Origin: Bacillota bacterium
GTDB taxonomy: Bacteria; Bacillota; Clostridia; Acetivibrionales; DSM-1351
Assembly (NCBI GenBank): GCA_023444055.1
Contig: JAEZRV010000082.1
Location: 1 to 64,000, forward strand
Length of the DNA: 64,000 nucleotides
Reading direction: 5' to 3'
Below, piece after piece: positions 7,775-15,748 of the stretch (position 1 is the stretch's first letter; each line of letters opens with the position of its first letter). The translations under genes and the position numbers were made by a program. The notes under the pieces were generated by a model, which did not search any database, was not told the origin of the DNA, and saw only the letters and a program-made list of their open reading frames with translations.

Positions 7775-9208
7775 CTATACAAGCTTTCCTTTTAATGACC
7801 ATGTCTGGATAGTATCTATTTTAACCTTTACAAGCCTTCCAACTAAATCTGGACTACCTTTAAAATTAACAATTTTATTTTGCCTAGTCCTACCAGTATA
7901 AGTAGTCTTGCTGTTTTTGCTAAGCCCTTCAACAAGTACCTCAACTTCTTTTCCAAGAAGCCCATTATTAATCTCTAGGCTGATGGAATTTTGTAACTCC
8001 AATAATCTATCAAATCTATTTTTCATAACCTCTTCAGGAATTTGATTTGGATTCTTAGCTGCTGGTGTACCTGTTCTCTTTGAATAAAGGAAAGTATACG
8101 CCATATCATATTTTGCCTTTGCAACAACATCCAATGTTTCGGCAAAGTCCTCTTCTGTTTCACCTGGGAAACCAACTATAATATCAGTAGTTAAGCCAAT
8201 ATCAGGTATTTGCTCTTTAACCTTCGCGATTAAATTCAAATACTGTTCTTTTGAATATTTTCTGTTCATGTCTTCAAGAATTTTGGAGCTACCAGCCTGA
8301 ACAGGCAAATGTAAATGCTCAGAAACTTTGTCACAATCACGAATTGCATTAATCAAATCCTCTGATAAGTCTTTAGGATGTGAAGTCATAAACCTAATTC
8401 GTTCAATACCATCAATCTTATTCAATTCCCTCAATAAATTGGCAAAAGTAAAATCTCCTTCTAAATCTTTTCCATAAGAGTTAACATTTTGCCCCAATAG
8501 AGTTATCTCCTTACATCCATCCTTTGCTAGTATTTCAACTTCTTTTTTAACCTCTTCAATACTCCTGCTGCGCTCTCTGCCTCTTACATATGGCACAATG
8601 CAATAGGAGCAGAAATTATTACAACCATACATAACAGTAACCCATGCCTTGAGTTTTTCTTTTCTAATAATAGGCATGTTTTCAGCTATTGAGCCTGTGG
8701 AATCCCAAACATCAATAATTGTTTTCTTTGTTGTAATTGAGGTATTTAGCAGTTCAGGTAGCTTGTATAAATTGTGTGTACCAAATATTATGTCTACATG
8801 TCTGTATACTTTCTTAATATGTGCAACAACTTCTGGCTGCTGCATCATGCAGCCGCAAATTGCAATAATAAGATTAGGATTGATTTCTTTTAATTTCTTG
8901 AGAGCTCCTAAATGCCCGTAAACCTTTTGTTCAGCATTTTCACGTACACAGCATGTGTTAAATATAATGAAATCACTATCAGAACGATTAGCACATTCAG
9001 AATATCCCATATCAGAAAGCATTCCTGCAAGGCGTTCAGAATCATTTTCATTCATTTGACAACCAAAAGTCTCAATATTGTATCTCATTGGTTTCCCAAG
9101 CTCTATAGTTAAATCTTGATTGTATTGCTTAATAGTTTCTATATATTTGTACTGCTCGTTAATTTCTTCTGCAGATACTTTCGTTGTAACTCTTTTACCT
9201 TCGCTCAA
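7775..9208 (-). CDS. miaB: tRNA-2-methylthio-N6-dimethylallyladenosine synthase MiaB
   Basis: Radical-SAM methylthiotransferase that acts after MiaA on i6A37 of tRNA. The N-terminal domain carries the three auxiliary-cluster cysteines in ETFGCQMNE, FNTCCVREN and ICGCMMQQ. The radical-SAM cluster motif is YGCNNFCSYCIVPYVRGRE. A TRAM domain ends the protein (ILVEG... through the last 65 residues). Length is 477 residues. The start is TTG 9208, placed eight bases after TTTGGAGGA; the frame is open to 9232, but that extension contains the ribosome-binding site itself. ricA, mutS and mutL follow on the same strand. Confidence 0.95.
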   Translation of the reverse strand: MSEGKRVTTKVSAEEINEQYKYIETIKQYNQDLTIELGKPMRYNIETFGCQMNENDSERLAGMLSDMGYSECANRSDSDFIIFNTCCVRENAEQKVYGHLGALKKLKEINPNLIIAICGCMMQQPEVVAHIKKVYRHVDIIFGTHNLYKLPELLNTSITTKKTIIDVWDSTGSIAENMPIIRKEKLKAWVTVMYGCNNFCSYCIVPYVRGRERSRSIEEVKKEVEILAKDGCKEITLLGQNVNSYGKDLEGDFTFANLLRELNKIDGIERIRFMTSHPKDLSEDLINAIRDCDKVSEHLHLPVQAGSSKILEDMNRKYSKEQYLNLIAKVKEQIPDIGLTTDIIVGFPGETEEDFAETLDVVAKAKYDMAYTFLYSKRTGTPAAKNPNQIPEEVMKNRFDRLLELQNSISLEINNGLLGKEVEVLVEGLSKNSKTTYTGRTRQNKIVNFKGSPDLVGRLVKVKIDTIQTWSLKGKLV

Positions 9209-9334
9209 AACTATTCCTCCAAAGTTTAACATCAGTTAAATTATTATCATAACATATAGAAGCTATTATAACATAAATTTATCGAATTTAAATATTGATT
9301 TACCAACTAGTTCGTGCAAATTATTTCTAATCTT

Positions 9335-9442
9335 TACTATTCAGCTACTTAATATAGAGTATTAGCTCAGACTTATCACAAAAAAGCCTATCGGTGTTCA
9401 AACTTATCAATGGTTTGTTTCAAAAATAATTGCTGAATAGTA
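9335..9442. repeat. 108-bp segment with perfect 11-bp terminal inverted repeats
   Basis: TACTATTCAGC at the left and GCTGAATAGTA at the right are exact complements bounding 86 bases. The inside contains the core TATCGGTGTTCAAACTTATC seen at 4238 and 12653. It resembles a small non-autonomous mobile element in which one palindromic repeat was captured. Confidence 0.55.
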
Positions 9443-9449
9443 ACTTCTA

Positions 9450-9489
9450 ATCCAATTTTCCATTGCTAAGTTTGAATTCCTATGATAAG
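9450..9489 (-). repeat. Half copy of the CAACTTTCCA palindromic repeat
   Basis: Read on the minus strand it gives AACTTATCATAGGAATTCAA, ACTTAGCAATGGAAAATTGG and an end. This is the right half of the 52-bp repeat. It overlaps the 3' end of the acetyltransferase gene at 9480. Confidence 0.5.
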
Positions 9490-10157
9490 TTCATCCTATA
9501 TTTTTCTACTATAACATTTTGCCCAGCATATATAATTGTGTTTAACTCTGTTGTGCTGTAAAATCCAAATTTCCTATAAAAATTAACAGCTCTTTCATTT
9601 TCTTTAATCACCCATAAATAACAGCTTTTACAGCCCTGATTTTTCAGTCTGTCAATAGCAAATTTAGTTAATTCATATCCTTGTTTTGTTGACCAATACT
9701 CTGGTAGTACATATAATGAAATTATCTCACCTTCATATAATTCAGAACGATGTTTACTGAAATCTGAACAGCCTGCATTGATTTTTGAACACTTGGTATT
9801 AAATTCTAAACAATTTGTATTTTTTGAACATTCAACATTGGGTTCTGATTTTTCATTGAATTTCGAGCAGTCTTCATTGATATTTGAACAGCATGCATTG
9901 GTTTCTGAGCTGTCTGCCTTGCACTTTTCAATTCCATAAGTAACTGTACCTGTAATCAATCCCTCCAGCTCGTATACTGCTGCCTCGTGAATATTGTTAA
10001 CAAATGCTCTGGTGAACAACGGTATCCACCCATCGTCTGAAATATTATTCAAGTATTCCATTGGAATATATTTGCCATATGCACCTTTCCATGTTCTAGC
10101 ATGAACATAGCTCATGGATTTTACATCATCAATATCTGCTAAACGTACACCCTTCAA
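9480..10157 (-). CDS. GNAT-family N-acetyltransferase with cysteine-rich repeat insert
   Basis: About 225 residues. The first 70 (VRLADIDDVKSMSYVHARTW, then YIPMEYLNNIS) and the last 75 (ISLYVLPEYWSTKQGYELTKF region, then VNFYRKFGFYS) form a normal GNAT acetyltransferase. In between, about 60 residues are a degenerate array rich in C-S-K-x-N, with ten cysteines (about DNA 9745-9915). The substrate cannot be told. The start proposed is TTG 10157, just after GGGGTGAT. An open extension to 10289 encodes unlike sequence and has no site. The gene stands alone; whether the insert disturbs folding is unknown. Confidence 0.75.
   Translation of the reverse strand: MKGVRLADIDDVKSMSYVHARTWKGAYGKYIPMEYLNNISDDGWIPLFTRAFVNNIHEAAVYELEGLITGTVTYGIEKCKADSSETNACCSNINEDCSKFNEKSEPNVECSKNTNCLEFNTKCSKINAGCSDFSKHRSELYEGEIISLYVLPEYWSTKQGYELTKFAIDRLKNQGCKSCYLWVIKENERAVNFYRKFGFYSTTELNTIIYAGQNVIVEKYRMNLS
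9745..9915 (-). repeat. Intragenic ~30-base degenerate repeat in the acetyltransferase
   Basis: On the plus strand, variants of TTTGAACA followed by a CATTGG/TATTAA-like stretch and TTCTGA recur about every 24-36 bases. On the coding strand each unit gives roughly C-S-K-x-N-x-x. It interrupts a conserved enzyme fold without breaking the frame. Confidence 0.75.
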
Positions 10158-10542
10158 ATCATCACCCCGCTGGTTCCCCTGGCTGCAAATATTCTTTTCT
10201 GCTGTGCTAGAGTTAGATTTATTACTGATTTTATTCTTTAAATAAATTATATACATTTTGGCGTTATTTACAATAAAATTATTTGACAAGCAGATACAAT
10301 CCAGCTAATTAACAATTAGACAATAAGGATATTTGACAATCAAAAACAAAAAATCTATTTAACATTTAGATACAGGAACATACCAAGCTCTATATTAAAT
10401 AAAGTAATTTAATTGTATATTTAGTTGAATTCATATTTTCATTTGATATAATTAATTTTGTATTTGTTTTGGTAGTTAATTACAAAATGTTTAATATAGC
10501 GTAATATTTGAATACTAATTTTTATTTCACAAGGAGAAAACA

Positions 10543-10962
10543 ATGGAAAAAGATATTATAAAGTTTTTTGAAAAAGATAGATTTGCTCATTATGTTGGGA
10601 TTGAGCTTATAAAAGTTAAACCAGGCTATGCTGTTGCCAGTTTAAAGCTTGAAGATAAGCATTTGAATGGCTTGAATGCTGTACAAGGTGGTACTATATA
10701 TACCTTGGCAGATTTTGCTTTTGCAGCCGCAACAAACTCTAATGGACTAGCAACTGTTGGTATCAATTGCAGCATAACTTATTTTAAAGCTCCAAAAGGA
10801 AGTATCATCACAGCAGAGGCTAAAGAAACATCTGCTGAAAAGAAAATTTGCGGTTGCGATGTTGAGATACTTGATGAGGATGGGACACTAGTAGCTAAAT
10901 TCAGCGGAACAGGTTATAGAATCAATAAGATAATTGATTTTGAAGCAGGTACAGTTAAATAG
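10543..10962 (+). CDS. PaaI-like hotdog thioesterase
   Basis: A 139-residue single hotdog domain that probably hydrolyses an acyl-CoA. LNGLNAVQGGTIYTLADFAF (about residues 45-64) is the family helix region, with the N/G-x-x-Q/H-G-G-x-x-x-x-L-A-D catalytic-site pattern. The start is ATG 10543 with AAGGAGAAAACA directly before it. It is transcribed alone on the plus strand between minus-strand neighbours, and a hairpin follows at 10998. The physiological acyl-CoA is not evident. Confidence 0.88.
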   Translation: MEKDIIKFFEKDRFAHYVGIELIKVKPGYAVASLKLEDKHLNGLNAVQGGTIYTLADFAFAAATNSNGLATVGINCSITYFKAPKGSIITAEAKETSAEKKICGCDVEILDEDGTLVAKFSGTGYRINKIIDFEAGTVK

Positions 10963-10997
10963 GAGTGTAACTGGTTTTATTGTTTGTATAGAAATCA

Positions 10998-11036
10998 AAT
11001 TAGGGATAGTTGCTTGAGTTATGCATATCCCTAATT
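10998..11036 (+). terminator. Probable terminator after the thioesterase gene
   Basis: AATTAGGGATA and TATCCCTAATT are perfect complements, about 35 bases after the stop codon. The following sequence is A/T-rich but not a clean T run, so strength is uncertain. Confidence 0.5.
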
Positions 11037-11098
11037 AAATAAATAATTATAATAAATTCTTAAACATTTTGATTCACATTTTATATTTCTCATCATTT

Positions 11099-11131
11099 AA
11101 AATAATTTTTATCTTTTATAAAAATTATTTT
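11099..11131 (-). terminator. A+T-rich perfect inverted repeat at the ylzJ 3' end
   Basis: Arms of 14 bases (AAAATAATTTTTAT and its complement) flank a five-base loop and overlap the ylzJ stop region. It is all A/T except the loop, so it is a weak terminator at best, possibly serving both strands. Confidence 0.4.
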
Positions 11132-11361
11132 AAAAAATTCTCTACTACAGCACCCGGCTTTAATTTTGGATTCAGATAATCCTTCGGATTTGTACTTAAT
11201 AATCTTTCTATACGTAACTCTGAATTGTTTGATCTAGAAACCTGTACCAATACCCCATCAATATTCATATCAGAATAGTTTATATTTGTTTGGCTTGAAC
11301 TAAGACCAAAACCTTGGTTTCCAAAAATAACGCTTGTATCATAAATAGAATAATGAATCAT
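11125..11361 (-). CDS. ylzJ: YlzJ-like protein
   Basis: A 78-residue protein matching the YlzJ family of spore-forming Firmicutes. Its start ATG overlaps the stop of the tepA-like gene by four bases, so the two are translationally coupled. The same adjacency exists in Bacillus subtilis. No catalytic motif is visible; PKDYLNPKLKPG near the C-terminus is the recognisable part. Function is unknown. Confidence 0.8.
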   Translation of the reverse strand: MIHYSIYDTSVIFGNQGFGLSSSQTNINYSDMNIDGVLVQVSRSNNSELRIERLLSTNPKDYLNPKLKPGAVVENFLK

Positions 11362-12119
11362 TGCAAGGTACCTCCTGAATCAGTTACAGTCTTTGTCCTT
11401 CTGTTTTCTTCAATAAGTTCGTTTAGCTTGGTAATTGCATCTGATAAACCACCAACCGCATCTATTAATCCTGTTTGCACTGCTTCCTCTCCAAATAAAA
11501 CAACACCAACATCATTTGCCAATTCTCCTGTTTTAAGCATAAGTTCTTTGAAATTTTCTTTTGTAATTCTTGAATGGCTGCATACAAATTTAACAACTCT
11601 CTCTTGCATCTTATTGAAATACTCATATGTTTGAGGTACTCCTATAACCATACCGTTGAGCCTGATTGGATGTATTGTCATCGTTGCAGAACTTGCTATA
11701 AAAGAGTAATCAGCTGATACTGCCATTGGAACCCCAATACTGTGTCCGCCACCTAACACTATAGAAACAGAAGGTTTTGACAGACTGGCTATCATTTCAG
11801 ATATTGCAAGTCCAGCCTCCACATCTCCTCCTACAGTATTTAGAATCAGTAGTAATCCTTCAATTTGTTTACTCTCTTCAATAGCAACTAATTGAGGAAT
11901 AACATGTTCATACTTTGTAGTCTTGTTGTGAGGCGGTAACAGAATATGTCCTTCAATTTGCCCAATTATTGAAAGACAGTGTATATTACTTTCTTCCCGG
12001 GGTAAGTTTGTTGTCCCTAGCTCTTTTATTTCTTGGACATTATTTTGGTTTTCGTTCTCTATAGGTTTTGTGTCTGGTGAAGGTATTGTATCCGGTGAAG
12101 TTTGTGTATTATTATCCAA
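11358..12119 (-). CDS. tepA: ClpP-family serine protease TepA-like
   Basis: A 253-residue protein of the ClpP/crotonase fold related to TepA (YmfB), implicated in protein translocation during sporulation in Bacillus. The first 45 residues are a polar, proline- and asparagine-rich tail. GGGHSIGVPMAV places the nucleophile serine at about residue 127, and MTIHPIRLNG places the histidine at about 150. NTVGGDVEAGLAIS is the oxyanion-hole region. The start codon is TTG, with an AGAGGT site. It is coupled to ylzJ. Its exact protease activity is inferred from the family. Confidence 0.85.
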   Translation of the reverse strand: MDNNTQTSPDTIPSPDTKPIENENQNNVQEIKELGTTNLPREESNIHCLSIIGQIEGHILLPPHNKTTKYEHVIPQLVAIEESKQIEGLLLILNTVGGDVEAGLAISEMIASLSKPSVSIVLGGGHSIGVPMAVSADYSFIASSATMTIHPIRLNGMVIGVPQTYEYFNKMQERVVKFVCSHSRITKENFKELMLKTGELANDVGVVLFGEEAVQTGLIDAVGGLSDAITKLNELIEENRRTKTVTDSGGTLQ

Positions 12120-12461
12120 TTTATTTGTACCTCTTCTATAAAAATTTTGTTTAATATAAAATGATTCTTATTTATACTATATGTCACTTACTGAAGTCAA
12201 TTACAGTTATAAGCCTTCTTTTTTTACGAATTAATAAGATTTTTTAACTTACTTATTACATTATATTAGTATATATTTTTTATCAAAATAAATACGTAAA
12301 GATAAATTACAACCTTAAATTTTTATTGATTTAGTTATTTAAATAGCAGAAATAATATTAAAATTTCTTAAATGAATTAGTGAATTTTAGAAAATACAGG
12401 TGTCTAATTCAGATATCTTTATAATTTAACCTTAACCGCTTATGTTTTAAACATACTATAG

Positions 12462-12526
12462 CAACATATCATTACAACATGTCATGACAACATATCATTA
12501 CAACATATCATTACAACATATCATTA
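12462..12526. repeat. Five tandem copies of a 13-base unit
   Basis: The unit is CAACATATCATTA. Copies 1, 3, 4 and 5 are identical, and copy 2 reads CAACATGTCATGA. There are no spacers between units, so this is a simple tandem repeat and not a CRISPR array. Confidence 0.95.
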
Positions 12527-12652
12527 TTAGTTATATATTATTTCTGCAAACAGCATAAATAACATTACTGAATTAAAAAACAGCCTATATTCCCTACTAC
12601 ATTTATTACATGTAATATGAAATATAAGCTTATCTATTTTAACTTTATTACT

Positions 12653-12704
12653 CAACTTTCCAGTTAAAAATCGTAGGTATGGGAACTTATCAATGGAAAG
12701 TTGG
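12653..12704 (+). repeat. Full copy of the 52-bp CAACTTTCCA palindromic repeat
   Basis: It begins CAACTTTCCAGTTAAAAATC, continues through GTAGGTATGGGAACTTATCA and ends ATGGAAAGTTGGG. The outer ten bases CAACTTTCCA and TGGAAAGTTG are exact complements. It ends about 20 bases past the dpaB stop and may double as a 3' hairpin for that mRNA. Confidence 0.7.
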
Positions 12705-12727
12705 GTTTATTATCAATATTAAATAAA

Positions 12728-13315
12728 TTATTTATTACCAACAAGTACTGGCTGCATTTGAATATTCTGCAATGCATTCTGAACAGCAAACAATATTTGG
12801 TCAAAATCGGCAACTAATGAAGTACATTTTTTAATTGGATCATCTTGACCAAATGGAACCATAAATATGTTTTTCATATTAAGTAAAGTTCCTATATTTT
12901 TTGCATTTGTGCTTAATCCATCATTCGTTGAAACAGCTATAACAACTGGACGCATATTTCTGAGGTGTGCCTTACATGCCATTGTAACTGGTCCATCCGT
13001 TATAGCATTTGCTATTTTTGAGATAGTATTACCTGTACATGGTGCAATTACTAATATGTCTAATAACCCTTTTGGTCCTATTGGTTCAGCTTCAACAATA
13101 GTACTAATAGGTTTCTTTCCAGTTATCAAAGTTAACTTTTTTTTCAAATCATCAGATGTTCCAAATCTTGTATCATATTTATCTACAGACTCAGAAATAA
13201 TAGGTAATACATCGGCACCCTCTTTTACTAAAATTTCAATCTGTGGGATTGTTTTAGCAAAGGTACAAAATGAGCCTGTAATTGCAAATCCAACTCTTAC
13301 TCCCTCAAGTAACAT
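12728..13315 (-). CDS. dpaB: Dipicolinate synthase subunit B (SpoVFB)
   Basis: A flavoprotein-like subunit of dipicolinate synthase, which makes the calcium-chelating spore core compound from the lysine-pathway intermediate dihydrodipicolinate in the mother cell. The 195 residues belong to the flavin-decarboxylase-like fold, with VGFAITGSFCTF at the N-terminus and LVIAPCTGNTISKIANAITD in the middle. It follows dpaA by two bases and the ribosome-binding site GGGGGT lies in the dpaA end. Expression in the mother cell under sigma-K is expected from Bacillus; I see no convincing sigma-K promoter. Confidence 0.94.
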   Translation of the reverse strand: MLLEGVRVGFAITGSFCTFAKTIPQIEILVKEGADVLPIISESVDKYDTRFGTSDDLKKKLTLITGKKPISTIVEAEPIGPKGLLDILVIAPCTGNTISKIANAITDGPVTMACKAHLRNMRPVVIAVSTNDGLSTNAKNIGTLLNMKNIFMVPFGQDDPIKKCTSLVADFDQILFAVQNALQNIQMQPVLVGNK

Positions 13316-13317
13316 TA

Positions 13318-14190
13318 TTATACCCCCAACTCTTCAATAATATTATAAGCTGTGTCCTTTATAAATTCTGCAGCTGTTACAGGAGCAACTTTGCCTGGAA
13401 GTGAGAGCGCCCATATTGCTTTTAAACCAAGTTCCTTTGCTCTTTCAAAATCGACTCCACCTGGTTTCGAGGCCAAATCTATAATAAGGCAATTTGAATT
13501 TAAAGCTTTTAATACGTCATTATTTAATATAATAGATGGTATAGTATTAAACAAAACATTTATTGATTTTACCGTATTAGATAACTCACTTAATAAAACT
13601 GGTTTATAGCCATAGTTTTTTATCCAGGCTAAATCTGAATATTTTCGTGCTTCTACATAAACATTCGCACCCATTCCTCTGAGTACTTTAGCTAATGTTT
13701 TACCAATTCTGCCAAAGCCAAGGATCAATGCATTACTATTATGTAAAGTAGTAGGCATTTCTTCCAATGCTATTTGAATTGCTCCCTCTGCTGTGGGAAT
13801 TGCATTTAAAACTGCCATCTCTTCTCTTTCCAACATATCTACTGTGTAGACATTGTAAACCTGTGCCAAGTGGCTTATTTTTTCACTTATTCTTCCTGCT
13901 ATAAACATTTGATTCTTATTTATACATTTGAATACTTCATTAATGTAAATCTTATCATTATGAAATGGTGCATTTAATAACTCGTTGTCATTTGAACATG
14001 GTATAGGGCCAATTACAACATCAGTCCCGTTAATTGCATCCGCAATAGTATTACTTTGCCTCAATTTTACTTCAAAGCTTGCATTACTAAAGCCATATAT
14101 ATTAACAGAGTTGCCTTCAGCAGCAATCAACTCAGCCAATTTTACATTTCTTAAATCTCCGCCAATAATGCTAAATTTCTTTTCTCCCAC
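13318..14190 (-). CDS. dpaA: Dipicolinate synthase subunit A (SpoVFA)
   Basis: A 290-residue dehydrogenase-like subunit of dipicolinate synthase. A Rossmann nucleotide-binding motif ALILGFGRIGKTLAKVLRGM lies near residues 152-171. The start is GTG 14190 after GGAGGTCTTTGC. The pair dpaA-dpaB precedes tepA/ylzJ and follows the M16 peptidase, pnp and rpsO, as in the Bacillus rpsO-pnpA-mlpA-spoVF region, although asd, dapG and dapA are missing from between. Confidence 0.94.
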   Translation of the reverse strand: MGEKKFSIIGGDLRNVKLAELIAAEGNSVNIYGFSNASFEVKLRQSNTIADAINGTDVVIGPIPCSNDNELLNAPFHNDKIYINEVFKCINKNQMFIAGRISEKISHLAQVYNVYTVDMLEREEMAVLNAIPTAEGAIQIALEEMPTTLHNSNALILGFGRIGKTLAKVLRGMGANVYVEARKYSDLAWIKNYGYKPVLLSELSNTVKSINVLFNTIPSIILNNDVLKALNSNCLIIDLASKPGGVDFERAKELGLKAIWALSLPGKVAPVTAAEFIKDTAYNIIEELGV

Positions 14191-14334
14191 GCAAAGACCT
14201 CCTTACCTTATCAATATTTTTCATTTATAATGTGGAATTACAATTAACTATAATTGAAATTTATACCAATTATGACGACTAGTATATCTTATGTACTAAT
14301 TAAATACCTAGTGCCTGTACCAATTTTCATATAA

Positions 14335-14403
14335 CAAAAAAAACACCTAGAATAAACTACTATGCCTATAATTCAATAGACATAACAGTATATTCTAGGT
14401 GTT
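14335..14403 (-). terminator. Terminator of the M16 peptidase gene
   Basis: AACACCTAGAATA and TATTCTAGGTGTT are perfect 13-base complements with a ~35-base loop. On the minus strand the right arm runs into a long T tract. It closes the transcript just after the stop at 14416. Confidence 0.85.
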
Positions 14404-14415
14404 AAATAATTATTT

Positions 14416-15657
14416 CTATAGTTTAATATCGTTTTTTAAATTTCCAACTGCTGAAATGCTCATGTTCTCGTATTTAAAAATCTTTTCAATTATTTCATAT
14501 ATATCGTCAATTTTGATTCCATTCATCTTTTCAATGACTTCCTCTGGTGTCTCAATTTTTTTAAGCATTAGTTCAGATTTTCCAATGCTATTCATCCTAC
14601 TACTAATGCTTTCTAGTCCCAATAGATAACTACCTTTCAATTGGTCTTTTGACTTATTTAGCTCGTCTTGTGTTATACCATTCTTCAACAATATATTAAT
14701 CTCTTTTTTAGTAAGGTCAACTACCTTTTGTAAATATTCTGGATTCATACCTGCATAAATCATAAATAGGCCGGCTCCCATATATGTTGATGGATAAGAG
14801 TATATTGAGTAAACTAATCCTTTTTTCTCTCTTATATTTTGAAATAATCTAGAACTCATTCCCCCACCAAATATATTATTTAGCGCAAGTAAAGGATATA
14901 TTCTATCATCTCCATGTGGAATGGCATCAAAACCCATACATAAATGTACCTGTTCAGTTTCTTTAAATCGAATGTCCTTGTCAATTAAATATTCTACTGT
15001 GGAATAATTTAATTTAAAATTACCATCAAATTTCCAATTTCCAAAATACTTTTGAACATTACTTATCAATTCGCCCTCATCAAAGTTACCTGCTACAGAA
15101 ATAACAGTATTCAACGGAGTGTAATATTCATTCATATATTGTTCAATCATTTTTTTATTAAACTTCTTTATACACTTCTCAGTTCCAAGTATGGGGTATC
15201 CTAATGTATTACCTTTCCAAACCATTTCAGAAAATATGTCATGTACCAACTCCTCAGGAGTATCCTCGTACATATTAATTTCCTCAATTACAACTTTTTT
15301 TTCTGTATTAATATCAGAAGTTTCAAATTTTGAATTAAAATACATATCGGACAATACATCTAGAGCGATATTAATATGAGTATCAAGTGTTTTAGTATAA
15401 TAGCAAGTACACTCTTTACCAGTAAAAGCATTTATTTGTCCGCCTATAGCGTCAATAGTCTCTGCAATTTCTCTTGCCGAACGATTTATAGTACCTTTGA
15501 AAAGCATATGTTCTATAAAATGTGAAATTCCATTGTTATTAATGCCTTCACTTCTAGATCCAGTACCAACCCATATTCCAACAGATACAGACCTAACATA
15601 TGGAACATTTTCATATACAAGTCGTACCCCATTATCTAACACTATCTTTTTGAACAT
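14416..15657 (-). CDS. M16-family zinc metallopeptidase (MlpA/YmxG-like)
   Basis: A 413-residue insulinase-type peptidase. The inverted zinc motif HFIEH is at residues 46-50, with further glutamates in KKVVIEEINMYED. The second half is the non-catalytic M16 domain with GGGMSSRLFQNIREKKGLVYS. The start ATG has GGAGGATTAA before it. It lies directly after pnp on the minus strand, as mlpA does in Bacillus subtilis. Its natural substrate is unknown. Confidence 0.9.
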   Translation of the reverse strand: MFKKIVLDNGVRLVYENVPYVRSVSVGIWVGTGSRSEGINNNGISHFIEHMLFKGTINRSAREIAETIDAIGGQINAFTGKECTCYYTKTLDTHINIALDVLSDMYFNSKFETSDINTEKKVVIEEINMYEDTPEELVHDIFSEMVWKGNTLGYPILGTEKCIKKFNKKMIEQYMNEYYTPLNTVISVAGNFDEGELISNVQKYFGNWKFDGNFKLNYSTVEYLIDKDIRFKETEQVHLCMGFDAIPHGDDRIYPLLALNNIFGGGMSSRLFQNIREKKGLVYSIYSYPSTYMGAGLFMIYAGMNPEYLQKVVDLTKKEINILLKNGITQDELNKSKDQLKGSYLLGLESISSRMNSIGKSELMLKKIETPEEVIEKMNGIKIDDIYEIIEKIFKYENMSISAVGNLKNDIKL

Positions 15658-15685
15658 TTAATCCTCCAACCTTGTAACGTAATTC

Positions 15686-15709
15686 GGGCGTAAACAACAG
15701 TCTACGCCC
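15686..15709 (-). other. Hairpin between pnp and the M16 gene
   Basis: GGGCGTA and TACGCCC pair across a ten-base loop in the 90-base gap. No T run follows on the minus strand, so it looks more like an mRNA-stabilising or processing hairpin than a terminator. Confidence 0.45.
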
Positions 15710-15748
15710 CAAATAATAAAGTATTTATAGTCACTTTTAGAATGTCGC

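Larger units (their letters stand above)
12120..12727. other. Intergenic region rich in repeats
   Basis: No gene is seen in this 608-base gap between dpaB and tepA. It holds a 13-base tandem array (12462-12526) and a full 52-bp palindromic repeat (12653-12704). The remainder is A+T-rich without recognised features. The promoter of tepA is expected in the left part, but no match stands out. Confidence 0.5.

Noticed and set aside
12462..12526. Possible CRISPR array
   Set aside because: The 13-base units adjoin each other with no spacers and no cas genes are near.
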